A stretch of DNA of 64,000 nucleotides from Chloroflexota bacterium (GTDB lineage Bacteria > Chloroflexota > Anaerolineae > Aggregatilineales > Phototrophicaceae). The DNA is taken from NCBI GenBank assembly GCA_011523545.1, contig WTGN01000045.1, positions 41,367 through 105,366 on the forward strand. The letters are read 5' to 3'. Positions 42,837 to 51,364 of this stretch are shown one piece after another (the first letter of the stretch is position 1; each line of letters starts with the position of its first letter). The notes beneath the pieces were generated by a model. That model saw only the letters and a program-made list of their open reading frames with translations, had not been told where the DNA came from and did not search any database. A program made the position numbers and the translations under genes.

Positions 42837-44786
42837 ATGTCCATGGCCATCAAGCGGATCATGCTGGTCACGCGCAATGTGGCATTTGCCATCGATGTCA
42901 AGCGCGCCTTGGAAGCGCTTGGCGAATACAGCGTGACTGCCGTCGCCGATGTCCGCAATGCCATCGAAAGCCTGCGCGATCATCCGCAGCATCTGCTGCT
43001 GCTTGATACAGCAAACTTGTCCATTTCACCGGAAATCATGATCGAGATGGTCCGCTCGCGGCGGGAGCGGCTGGCGATTGTTCTCGCGCCCGATTCGCCG
43101 GATACGCAGGAGCTCGCCCGTCGATATCGCTTGAGCGGCGTCGTCGACATACCGGTGATGGCGCGCAGGCTGATGCCGATCCTGGATGCCGCTCTGCAAG
43201 AATCCGCCGAAGCCCTGACGGATACGAAGCAAACGCCCACAATCGATGTCGGTGAGGACACGATATACATCGAGTCCCTGGTTGATGACCTGGTTGAAGA
43301 AGAGTTGGCGCTAAATTATACGCGGCGTCGGCTGCAAGCCTCGTATGAACTCTTGCACCCGCGCGGCGCGGACGAGGCGGCGCCGGGAGCGAAACCCACG
43401 CTCGAAGTCCTGGTCGAGCCCGACGAAGAAGGCGATACCATCCGATATCAATTCGTCCGGGACGATGATGCGCTCGCGTCCACGACGACGCAGCTTGCGA
43501 GCGCCGAACTCGATGAAACGCCGATCGCGACGGGCAGCGCCAATGATACTGTACGTGACTTGGCGAATTCTATCGCAAGCGATCGCCCGGCTGGGCCGGC
43601 GGCTCTTGATGTCAGCCCGCCAGGCGCCGCCGAAGACGCGAACCTTGAAGACAGCGCGGCATTTCAAGATATGCTTGGCGCCCTTTTGGACGAGAGCACG
43701 GCCCTCGAAAACTTGACGCTGGAATCACTCTTTGACACCACGCGCGAGTTGCCCGGCGCGCTCGGCGCCGGCGTCGTGCCCGCCTGGCTGCGCGAGACCG
43801 AAAAATTCATTGATGAACCGAGCTTCCTGTCTGAGATCGCGGAAATGGCGGAGGAGCTGGATATACCTGAGAGCGTTGGCGAGACGACTTCGCCCGCCGT
43901 GGTGGATGAGCCGGCTGATGCGGAAGCTGAAACGGAACCTGCTCCCGCGCCTGCTGAAGAGACGGATGCAGCAACCGGCCAGCCCGACGCCGAGCGTGCA
44001 AGCGAGCCAGCGCGCACGCCGATTTGGAGCCGCAATGAAGATCCCGCGCTCGCCCAGCTTGCCGTCACGATGACGCAGATGATGACCGATTTGACCGCTG
44101 ATGCGACCGTCTTGACGCGCGGGGATCAGATCGTCGCCTTCTCCGGCGAGTTGCCGCTCGATGAATTCCGCGCTCTGCGCCGCGCCGTTGGCGACGATTG
44201 GACCGCCGAAAGCAGCACATCCCGCATTCGCTTCATCACGCCGCCTGCGGCCGGGCGGGATTACATGCTCTACTCGCGCGGATCGGTGGCCGGCTACTCC
44301 TTGACCCTTGTTTTCAGCGGCGGGCGCCAGCTTCGCGAGATCCGGCGGCAGGGCGACCGCATGCTGCGGGCATTGGACAGCGCCCCGGTCGAAGAGAGGC
44401 CGGCGGAGGCCGCCCCGCCTGAGGCAGCCCAGTCGCGGCAGCCTTTCGCCTTCGTCTGGATGGTGAATGATCCATCTCGTCTCTTGCGTAAGCAGGTGGC
44501 CGAGCAATTGGTGTTCTGGCTGGAAGTCCAACTCAACAGCCTGAACTGGAAGATTCATCGGCTGGATGTGCACCATGACTTCATATATTTGAGCGCCGAT
44601 GTGCCCGGGCGCGTCTCGCCGGACGCCCTAGTGCGCACAGTGATGGACCGCGCGCGCGCAATCGCCTGCTCGGAAGACAAAGCCCTGCCCCAAGAGCTCT
44701 GGGCGGATGCCTACCTCGTGCTGCAACCGGGGCGCGGCATGAGCGAACGGGAGCTGCAGCGCTTCCTGCATTTCGCCCGCGCCTGA
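42837..44786 (+). CDS. Receiver-like, roadblock-like protein with a transposase-like (Y1-fold) C-terminal domain
   Basis: A 649-residue protein of unknown role. Residues 1-125 resemble a receiver domain (KRIMLVTRNVAFAIDVKRAL, LLLLDTANLS, AIVLAPDSPDTQEL); the phospho-acceptor position looks like D58 in LLDT, but the set of acidic residues is incomplete. Residues about 125-400 are acidic and low-complexity. Residues about 400-510 resemble a roadblock/LC7 domain (TVLTRGDQIVAFSG...GYSLTLVFSGG). Residues 533-649 follow the outline of IS200-type Y1 transposases (FAFVWMVNDPSRLL; VHHDFIYLSADVPGRVSPDALV; LWADAYLVLQPGRGMSERELQRFL), but the HUH metal motif reads D-F-I and the Tyr position is Phe, so no nuclease activity is expected. 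The domain calls beyond REC are inference. Confidence 0.6.
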   Translation: MSMAIKRIMLVTRNVAFAIDVKRALEALGEYSVTAVADVRNAIESLRDHPQHLLLLDTANLSISPEIMIEMVRSRRERLAIVLAPDSPDTQELARRYRLSGVVDIPVMARRLMPILDAALQESAEALTDTKQTPTIDVGEDTIYIESLVDDLVEEELALNYTRRRLQASYELLHPRGADEAAPGAKPTLEVLVEPDEEGDTIRYQFVRDDDALASTTTQLASAELDETPIATGSANDTVRDLANSIASDRPAGPAALDVSPPGAAEDANLEDSAAFQDMLGALLDESTALENLTLESLFDTTRELPGALGAGVVPAWLRETEKFIDEPSFLSEIAEMAEELDIPESVGETTSPAVVDEPADAEAETEPAPAPAEETDAATGQPDAERASEPARTPIWSRNEDPALAQLAVTMTQMMTDLTADATVLTRGDQIVAFSGELPLDEFRALRRAVGDDWTAESSTSRIRFITPPAAGRDYMLYSRGSVAGYSLTLVFSGGRQLREIRRQGDRMLRALDSAPVEERPAEAAPPEAAQSRQPFAFVWMVNDPSRLLRKQVAEQLVFWLEVQLNSLNWKIHRLDVHHDFIYLSADVPGRVSPDALVRTVMDRARAIACSEDKALPQELWADAYLVLQPGRGMSERELQRFLHFARA

Positions 44787-44882
44787 CCGGGCCATTTTGA
44801 TCCGCCAGATTCGCCTGTAACATCACCGCGCCATCGGCTATACTCGCCTCACGGTTCATCCTATTTTCACCGAGTCTCGATC

Positions 44883-47675
44883 ATGGCCTCTCGCCCCGTG
44901 CTCTATCTCATCGACGGCCACGCCCTGGCCTACCGCTGGTATTATGCGTTGCAACGCGCAGACCTTTCTACGTCATGGGGTGAAAGCACTAGTGCCGTCA
45001 CCGGTTTTTTTACTAGGTTGCTTGATGTTTATGAGAATCGGCAAGCCGATTATATTGCAGTTACGTTTGACGATGGATTGAGTGGTCGCGAGGAGATCTA
45101 TCCCGATTACAAGGCAAACCGATCGGAGATGCCGTCGGATTTGGCGAGCCAATTCGAAAGGATCCGTGAACTAGTAGATGCCTTCAACATCCCGCAGTTA
45201 ACGATGTCCAATATGGAAGCGGACGATGTCTTAGGGACCATTAGTCGACAGGCAGTTGATCAAGGTTGGGACGTGATTATTGACACGGGGGATCGCGATA
45301 TTCTTCAGTTGGTTGGACCTCACATTCGAGTACAGCTTCCAGGAAAGCGCGGCAACGTAAAGATATACGATGTTGAAGCTGTCAAAAAAGAGTACGCGCT
45401 TGAGCCAGAGCAGCTTATTGATCTTAAGGCACTTGTTGGCGACTCTTCAGATAACTTCAAGGGAGTTCCTGGCATTGGTGCAAAGACGGCACCTGCCCTT
45501 TTACTGGAGTATGGAGACTTAGACGGAATATACAAGAATGTTGATAGCATCAGTGCGCGGATACGGAACAAATTGGTCGCGAACAAAGAGTTAGCGTATC
45601 TTTGCCGAGAGCTAGCAACAATCAAGAGAAACTTGGATATTCGGCTTGATTTGGATTCAAGCAGTTTGCAATTTGAATTGAAGAATGTAGAAGATGTCAT
45701 AACCAAGTTGGAGTTCGGCGGCACGAGACGCCAGCGGTTGATTAAAGTTTACGAAGATCAGCATAGTGACTTGGCTGAGAGCCGTCTTGTAAATGCACAT
45801 GATGTCATCGAAACCGCAATTGTGCGCACACACAGCCAGCTTAGGTCTCTGGTACACGAATTGAATTCGGCAAAGCTGATCGCATTCGACACCGAGACGA
45901 CAGGCATTGACCAAATGTCTGCGAAACTTGTAGGCATTTCGTTGGCTGTCGAGGAGAACATTGGATATTACGTGCCAGTGGGACACGGTAGAGTTTATGA
46001 CAAAGCGCAGATAGAAATGTTTGAGCACTCCGCAGGCGACCAGTTACCGTTGGATGCGGTCATCGAAGCCTTACGAGATCCAATGGAAAATCAAAACATA
46101 CCCAAAACTGCCCATAATGCCGTCTACGATTGCATGATACTTCGACGATACGGGATTAACGTGGCGCCGATCGTATTTGATACGATGTTAGCCGAGTGGA
46201 TTAGCAACCCGACCAGCAGATTTCTTGGTCTTAAGGCCTTGGTAGCTGAACGGCTAGAAATACAAATGACGGAAATCGCAGAGTTGCTGGGTAAAGGTCA
46301 GCAACAAACGACGATGGACAAGATTGAAATTGACAAGGCGGCTCCGTACGCTGCCGCCGACGCGACGATGACGTTTAGACTGGTTCAACCGCTGCGAAGC
46401 GAATTGCAGGAAGCAGAACTATATAGGTTGTACAAGTCACTGGAACTGCCGCTTATCCCAATCGTCGCCAACATGCAATATCGTGGCGTGTCGCTGGATG
46501 TAGATCAGCTGAATCAGTTGAGTGCCGGCTTGACAGCAGATATCGCGCCCTTAAGAGACTCAATATTCGATGAAGGCGGCGTCGGCGAATTTAATTTGAA
46601 TAGTCCGAGGCAACTTAGCAAAGTGTTGTTTGATGACTTACGATTGCCGACGCAGGGCTTGGATAAGACCGGGAGTGGCTATTATTCGACCGACGTCACT
46701 ACCTTGAATGCCTTACGCGGTGAACACCCAATAATTGATTTGCTTGTTATGTATCGAGAGTTATTCAAGCTAAAGACGGCGTACGCCGACGCGTTGCCCA
46801 AGTTGGTGAATTCTCATACTGGCCGACTCCACACCAAGTATAACCAAGCGGGACCGCCGACTGGTCGCTTTAGCAGCAGCGATCCCAACCTGCAACAGAT
46901 TCCAATCCAGACTGAACGCGGGCTCGAAGTGCGGCGGGCCTTTGTGGCGCCGCCCGGCTACGTCTTGCTGGCCGTCGATTACAACCAGATCGAACTGCGC
47001 GTGATGGCGCATATCAGCGAGGACGCCACATTGATTGACGCTTTCCATCGAGGGCAGGATATCCACCAGGCGACGGCGGCGGCGGTCAGCGGCATTGAGC
47101 CGGACGACGTTACCTACGAGCAGCGCAATTTCGCCAAGCGGGTCAATTTTGGCTTGATGTATGGCATGGGCGCTTTCCGCCTGGCGCGCGACAGTGACTT
47201 GACGCTGCCGGAAGCGGAAGAATTCATCGCCACATACTTTGAGCGCATGCCCGGCGTCAAGGAGTATATCGATCGCACGAAAGCCTTCGTCTGGGAGAAC
47301 GGTTTTACCGAGACGCTCTACGGGCGCCGCCGGATCTATCCAGCGATCAAGGCGAATGGCAACCGGCGCAGCACCGCTGCCGAAGAACGCGCCGCCATCA
47401 ATATGCCGATCCAGGGCACAGCCGCCGATATTCTGAAACAGTCGATGATCAATCTCTCTGAGCGCCTCAAGCGCGAGCGCTATGACGCGGCGATGATCCT
47501 GCAGGTGCATGATGAGCTCGTCCTGGAAGTGAAAGAAGACGAGCTCGGCCCGGTCAAGGCGCTTGTCGTCGAGACGATGGAGTCCGCCTTTCCCGATGGC
47601 CGGCCTCTGCGCGTGCCGCTGCGCGCGAACGCCAGCTGCGGCGTCAACTGGCGCGATATGGAGGACATCGTTTAA
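44883..47675 (+). CDS. polA: DNA polymerase I (with 5' nuclease and 3'-5' exonuclease domains), mosaic base composition
   Basis: Full-length Pol I of 930 residues. The N-terminal 5'-nuclease/FEN domain (IDGHALAYRWYYAL, VTFDDGLSGREEIYPDYKANR, GDSSDNFKGVPGIGAKTA) is complete. The proofreading domain keeps its motifs: FDTETTGID (Exo I), AHNAVYDCMIL (Exo II) and PYAAADATMT (Exo III), so it looks active. The polymerase domain has motif A VDYNQIELRVMAHIS, motif B RNFAKRVNFGLMYGMG and motif C QVHDELVLEV. The first 80 bases and everything after about 46900 are GC-rich like the rest of the window, while roughly 44960-46890 is AT-rich with different codon choice. The switch points fall in conserved coding segments and the frame is intact, which suggests allele exchange by homologous recombination. 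Confidence 0.95.
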   Translation: MASRPVLYLIDGHALAYRWYYALQRADLSTSWGESTSAVTGFFTRLLDVYENRQADYIAVTFDDGLSGREEIYPDYKANRSEMPSDLASQFERIRELVDAFNIPQLTMSNMEADDVLGTISRQAVDQGWDVIIDTGDRDILQLVGPHIRVQLPGKRGNVKIYDVEAVKKEYALEPEQLIDLKALVGDSSDNFKGVPGIGAKTAPALLLEYGDLDGIYKNVDSISARIRNKLVANKELAYLCRELATIKRNLDIRLDLDSSSLQFELKNVEDVITKLEFGGTRRQRLIKVYEDQHSDLAESRLVNAHDVIETAIVRTHSQLRSLVHELNSAKLIAFDTETTGIDQMSAKLVGISLAVEENIGYYVPVGHGRVYDKAQIEMFEHSAGDQLPLDAVIEALRDPMENQNIPKTAHNAVYDCMILRRYGINVAPIVFDTMLAEWISNPTSRFLGLKALVAERLEIQMTEIAELLGKGQQQTTMDKIEIDKAAPYAAADATMTFRLVQPLRSELQEAELYRLYKSLELPLIPIVANMQYRGVSLDVDQLNQLSAGLTADIAPLRDSIFDEGGVGEFNLNSPRQLSKVLFDDLRLPTQGLDKTGSGYYSTDVTTLNALRGEHPIIDLLVMYRELFKLKTAYADALPKLVNSHTGRLHTKYNQAGPPTGRFSSSDPNLQQIPIQTERGLEVRRAFVAPPGYVLLAVDYNQIELRVMAHISEDATLIDAFHRGQDIHQATAAAVSGIEPDDVTYEQRNFAKRVNFGLMYGMGAFRLARDSDLTLPEAEEFIATYFERMPGVKEYIDRTKAFVWENGFTETLYGRRRIYPAIKANGNRRSTAAEERAAINMPIQGTAADILKQSMINLSERLKRERYDAAMILQVHDELVLEVKEDELGPVKALVVETMESAFPDGRPLRVPLRANASCGVNWRDMEDIV

Positions 47676-47691
47676 GCGACTGGCGGACCTG

Positions 47692-47700
47692 TGTTATACT
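47692..47700 (+). promoter_or_regulatory. Extended -10 promoter element of argF
   Basis: TGTTATACT matches TG-n-TATAAT with one change and lies 49 bases before the argF ATG. The -35 region (TTAAGC at 17 bases) is weak. Confidence 0.4.
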
Positions 47701-47749
47701 GCTGGTTCTCGCATTTTGAGATCTCGAATTTGAAAGACAGTGCCCTCAC

Positions 47750-48667
47750 ATGAAACATTTTCTGGAACTGGCCAGCTTCTCGACCGCTGAACTGCACGCG
47801 CTATTGGAGTCGGCGCTGCGTTTGAAAGCGAAGTGGCAGGCGGGCGGCAACGAACCGGTGCTGCGGGGCAAGACCCTCGGCATGATTTTCCAGAAGCCGT
47901 CCTTGCGCACGCGCGTCTCTTTTGAAATGGCGATGAAGCATCTGGGCGGCGACGCCATCATGCTGGGCCCGCAGGAGATCGGCCTGGGCGTGCGCGAAAG
48001 CATACCCGATGTCGCGCGCGTACTCTCCAGCTATGTGGATGGCATCATGGCGCGGGTTTACGATCATGCCGACGTTGTCGAGTTGGCGGCGCACTCAAGC
48101 GTGCCCGTCATCAACGGCTTGAGCGACGGCTACCATCCCTGCCAGGCTTTGGGCGACATGCTGACGATTCATGAGCATTTTGGCGCGCTGGATGGTTTGC
48201 GCCTGGCCTTCGTCGGCGATGGCAACAACGTGGCCGCCTCCGTTGCCTTGGCCTGTGCTCACTTTGGCGTCAGCTTCAGCATCGCGACGCCGGAAGGCTA
48301 TGAGATGCAGCGGCCGGTGCGTGAGCAGGCCTTTGGCATCGCCGGTCGCAATGGTTCTGTGCTGGAAATGTGCACGCGTCCGCAACTGGCTGTGGCCGGG
48401 GCTGATGTCGTCTATACCGATACCTGGGTCAGCATGGGGCAGGAAGCCGAAGCGGCCGAGCGCGCCAGCGAGTTTGACGCCTATCAGGTCAACCAAGAAT
48501 TGTTAGGCGCCGCCAAACCGAAGGCGATTGTGATGCACTGCTTGCCGGCCCACCGCGGCGATGAGATAACGGACGCGGTCATGGATGGTCCCCAGTCGAA
48601 AATCTTCGAGCAGGCGGAAAACCGCCTCCACGCCCAGAAGGCGATACTGGCGCGCCTGCTGAAATAG
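47750..48667 (+). CDS. argF: Ornithine carbamoyltransferase
   Basis: OTCase of 305 residues that makes citrulline from ornithine and carbamoyl phosphate in arginine synthesis. The carbamoyl-phosphate loop KPSLRTRVSFEMAM, the NGLSDGYHPCQALGDMLT segment, FVGDGNNVAASVA, the ornithine loop DTWVSMGQE and HCLPAHRGDEITDAVMDG are all present. No other arginine gene lies nearby, so it is probably transcribed alone from the promoter just upstream. Confidence 0.96.
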   Translation: MKHFLELASFSTAELHALLESALRLKAKWQAGGNEPVLRGKTLGMIFQKPSLRTRVSFEMAMKHLGGDAIMLGPQEIGLGVRESIPDVARVLSSYVDGIMARVYDHADVVELAAHSSVPVINGLSDGYHPCQALGDMLTIHEHFGALDGLRLAFVGDGNNVAASVALACAHFGVSFSIATPEGYEMQRPVREQAFGIAGRNGSVLEMCTRPQLAVAGADVVYTDTWVSMGQEAEAAERASEFDAYQVNQELLGAAKPKAIVMHCLPAHRGDEITDAVMDGPQSKIFEQAENRLHAQKAILARLLK

Positions 48668-49034
48668 CGCCCTCTCCCCGCGACACCCCTGTCTAATTCA
48701 AAGAACGCGACGGTTGTAGACACATGCGCGACGATGCCGCTGCCCATGCATACAACCTTGCATTGCGCCGTCTAGCTCCCCCTCCCTGACTCGTCGGATG
48801 CCCGCCATAGAGATGGCGGGAGGGGGCCGGAGGGTGGGGTGCGCTGACGACCATTACTTCGCGCGCGCCGGCAGGCACATCGCGCCGCTGCAAGTGACTG
48901 GTGATTCGTCGGCGCAGGCCTGTATTAGGTGTTACAGTGTGATAACCAAGACAGCATCAGCGAGTTTATACAAGTACATAAACAATCGGCCGGCTGAACC
49001 TGCCTGCCGATTTGCTTGAGGCGGAAGGTCTGCG
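48668..49034. other. 367-base intergenic region between argF and cdaA with a GC-rich inverted-repeat element
   Basis: No gene is seen. The stretch includes CTCCCCCTCCCT (from about 48776), a perfect hairpin CCCGCCAT-AGAG-ATGGCGGG (48801-48820) and a G-rich tail (AGGGGGCCGGAGGGTGGGG), like the element before miaB. The promoter for cdaA should lie in the last 150 bases, but I do not see a strong match. Confidence 0.6.
48801..48820. repeat. Perfect hairpin within GC-rich repeat element
   Basis: CCCGCCAT pairs with ATGGCGGG around AGAG. The flanks (CTCCCCCTCCC before, GGGAGGGGG after) extend the inverted character, giving a longer imperfect cruciform. It could also act as the argF transcript end. 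Confidence 0.55.
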
Positions 49035-49910
49035 GTGGAACAGATTCTCCTCATTTTGGGAAGCGTGCAATGGCGCGATGTCGTTGATATCGCCATCGTG
49101 ACGACCCTCTTTTACAGCATCACATTTATGTTTCGCGGCACGCAGGCGGTCGCGCTATTTCGTGGCATCGCATTGGTGGTGATCGGCTTGATTTCAGTGG
49201 CGGCGCTCTTCCGCCTGGAAGCTTTAAGCTGGCTGCTGGCCAACAGCTTGACCGCGCTGGTCATTGCCATCCCGGTGATCTTCCAGCCGGAGATTCGGCG
49301 TGTGCTGGAACGCTTGGGGCGCGGGGCGTTTCTGGGCACGCGCCTGGCGCCTCAGGCGGTGCGTGATTCGGTGATTGACGAGATCTGCGCCGCCGCGGAC
49401 AAGCTGTCGGACCGGCGGCACGGCGCGCTCATTGTTATGCAGCGCAACAGCAGCTTGCAAGAATTCATTCGCACCGGCATTCCATTGGACAGCGTCGTGA
49501 CGGCTGACTTGCTGGTCACGCTCTTTTGGCCGCGCACCGAACTGCATGATGGCGCCGTCATCATCGACAATGCCGGGCGAATCGCATCCGCTTCCAGCGT
49601 CTTGCCTATCACCGCCAGCCGCAACCTGCCCAACCCCAACCTGGGCACAAGGCACCGGGCGGCGGTCGGCATAAGCGAAGTCGGCGATTCGCTCTGTGTG
49701 ATCGTTTCGGAAGAGACCGGCAAAATATCCGTCACCAACGCCGGGCGCATGATTCTCGATTTGGACGCGCAGCGGCTCAGGCTCATACTCAGCGCCTATT
49801 ACGGTCCAGCTGAACAGACAGTCGTATCCTTTCGTGGCCGACTGCGCGAGATGCTGGACGACTTGCGGCTGCGCGTTCAGACGCGCGGCAATCAGCGGGC
49901 ACAGACATGA
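49035..49910 (+). CDS. cdaA: Diadenylate cyclase CdaA (c-di-AMP synthase)
   Basis: A membrane-bound diadenylate cyclase of 291 residues that makes c-di-AMP from two ATP. Three hydrophobic segments (residues about 15-80) precede the DAC domain, which has the conserved ELHDGAVIIDNAGRI (DGA motif) and LGTRHRAAVGISE (RHR motif). The start is GTG, preceded by GGCGGAAGG. Its last bases overlap the YbbR-domain gene by 4 bases. c-di-AMP usually controls potassium and osmolyte balance and cell-wall state. Confidence 0.95.
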   Translation: MEQILLILGSVQWRDVVDIAIVTTLFYSITFMFRGTQAVALFRGIALVVIGLISVAALFRLEALSWLLANSLTALVIAIPVIFQPEIRRVLERLGRGAFLGTRLAPQAVRDSVIDEICAAADKLSDRRHGALIVMQRNSSLQEFIRTGIPLDSVVTADLLVTLFWPRTELHDGAVIIDNAGRIASASSVLPITASRNLPNPNLGTRHRAAVGISEVGDSLCVIVSEETGKISVTNAGRMILDLDAQRLRLILSAYYGPAEQTVVSFRGRLREMLDDLRLRVQTRGNQRAQT

Positions 49911-51211
49911 TCGTGAGGCTATCAAAGTCGGACATGGCCGGCAACTTGCTCTGGCTGGCGGTATCGCTTCTCCTGGCGTCGGGCGTCTGGTACATCGCGG
50001 TGACATCGGCGGACCCCATCGGCAAGAGGAGCTTCCGCAGCATACCGGTGCAGATTGTGCCAAGCAAAACGGCGGAGATGACCAACAGCCGTACGCGCAC
50101 CGCGACCGTTACGATTCAGGGCTTGCAAACCACGATATCCGCTCGGCGCGCCGAAGACATCGTGGTGCGCGCCGACCTTTCGCGCCTGGGGCCGGGAACG
50201 CACACTGTTCCGCTCGAAGTGAGCGTGGCGCAGCCGGATGCCGATTCCGCGCGCCGGTTGGTTGCGCTTGTGCAGCCATCGCAAATCATCGTTGAACTGG
50301 AACCGCTGGAATCGCACGAAAAGAAGATTGTCATCGAGCTGCTGCGGGCGCCGCCCATCGGCTTCAGGCATGACGACCCGCTGCCGAATATTACTGAGGT
50401 CCTCGTGAGCGGCGCGGCGAGCCGGGTTGGGCAGGTTGTGGCCGCGCGCGGCGAGCTTGATCTATCCGCCAGCCGCAATCCGATTGAAGCTGACCTGCGT
50501 CTGTACGCGGTTGACGCGGACGGGGGCCGTATCGCCGATGTTGAGTTGGATCCGCAGACGGTCACAGTTTCGGTCAATATCGCGCGGCGCGATGATATCC
50601 GTCAGATCGCTGTCCGGCCTAATGTCTTGCTGGATACGCTGCCGGCCGGCTTCACATTGAAGAACCAGAGTTACGACCCCGAATCGATCTTCGTCAGCGG
50701 CGCGCCCGAGCAGTTGGGCAACATTTCCGATACGCTCTTCACCGAGCCGATCAGCCTGGTCGATCGCCAAGAGGGCTTTGACATCACCGTGCCCGTGCGC
50801 TTGCCAGGCGATGATCTATTTGTCATGAGTGGAGACAATAATGTAACCGTCTCAATCGAAATCATTCCGATCATCGATTCGCGACAGATCGACAATATCG
50901 AGGTCGCGCATATCGGCTTGGAAGGCGATTATTCGGTGTCAATCGTGCCGAAGGCTGTATCAGCTATCGTCACTGGTCCGGTGGTGATGGTCGATGTTCT
51001 GACAGTGGAGCACATTCAGGTCGTGGTCGATCTCAACGGGCTATCGCCGGGCGTATACGACCGCGAACCGTCAATCTCCATCAACCAGGGTGAACTTGGC
51101 GGGGAAAATGTCTCCCTGTTGCCCGATGTGGTCAATGTGGAAATCGCGCTGCCCGAAGAGGAATCGCAAGAGGCGGACGGGGCGGCAACGCCGTCATCGG
51201 TCAACGGCTAG
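49907..51211 (+). CDS. cdaR: YbbR-domain protein, CdaR-like regulator of CdaA
   Basis: A 434-residue protein with one N-terminal membrane helix (LLWLAVSLLLASGVWYIAV) and an extracellular part made of YbbR-type repeats, seen as recurring units such as VPLEVSVAQPD, PSQIIVELEPLESHEKKIVI and PQTVTVSVNIARRDD. In Firmicutes the adjacent CdaR regulates CdaA, and the coupled ATGA overlap supports the same pairing here. Ends in a short Glu-rich tail. Confidence 0.9.
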   Translation: MIVRLSKSDMAGNLLWLAVSLLLASGVWYIAVTSADPIGKRSFRSIPVQIVPSKTAEMTNSRTRTATVTIQGLQTTISARRAEDIVVRADLSRLGPGTHTVPLEVSVAQPDADSARRLVALVQPSQIIVELEPLESHEKKIVIELLRAPPIGFRHDDPLPNITEVLVSGAASRVGQVVAARGELDLSASRNPIEADLRLYAVDADGGRIADVELDPQTVTVSVNIARRDDIRQIAVRPNVLLDTLPAGFTLKNQSYDPESIFVSGAPEQLGNISDTLFTEPISLVDRQEGFDITVPVRLPGDDLFVMSGDNNVTVSIEIIPIIDSRQIDNIEVAHIGLEGDYSVSIVPKAVSAIVTGPVVMVDVLTVEHIQVVVDLNGLSPGVYDREPSISINQGELGGENVSLLPDVVNVEIALPEEESQEADGAATPSSVNG

Positions 51212-51364
51212 ACGCCCGCTACCTACCGCGCCGGAATCGGTCCAGTTTACCAATGGCTGATGGCGCGGCCGGCGGCCATCCGCGCCTTATCCCTATCTAA
51301 TCCGACAGCTGCCGACTACAATGCTGCGGCATTCTCTCTATAGGCGGCGGGGCCAATTTGAACC

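Noticed and set aside
44883-47675. Frameshift or pseudogene explanation for the composition change in polA
   Set aside because: The frame is open throughout 930 residues and all catalytic motifs are intact on both sides of the switches.
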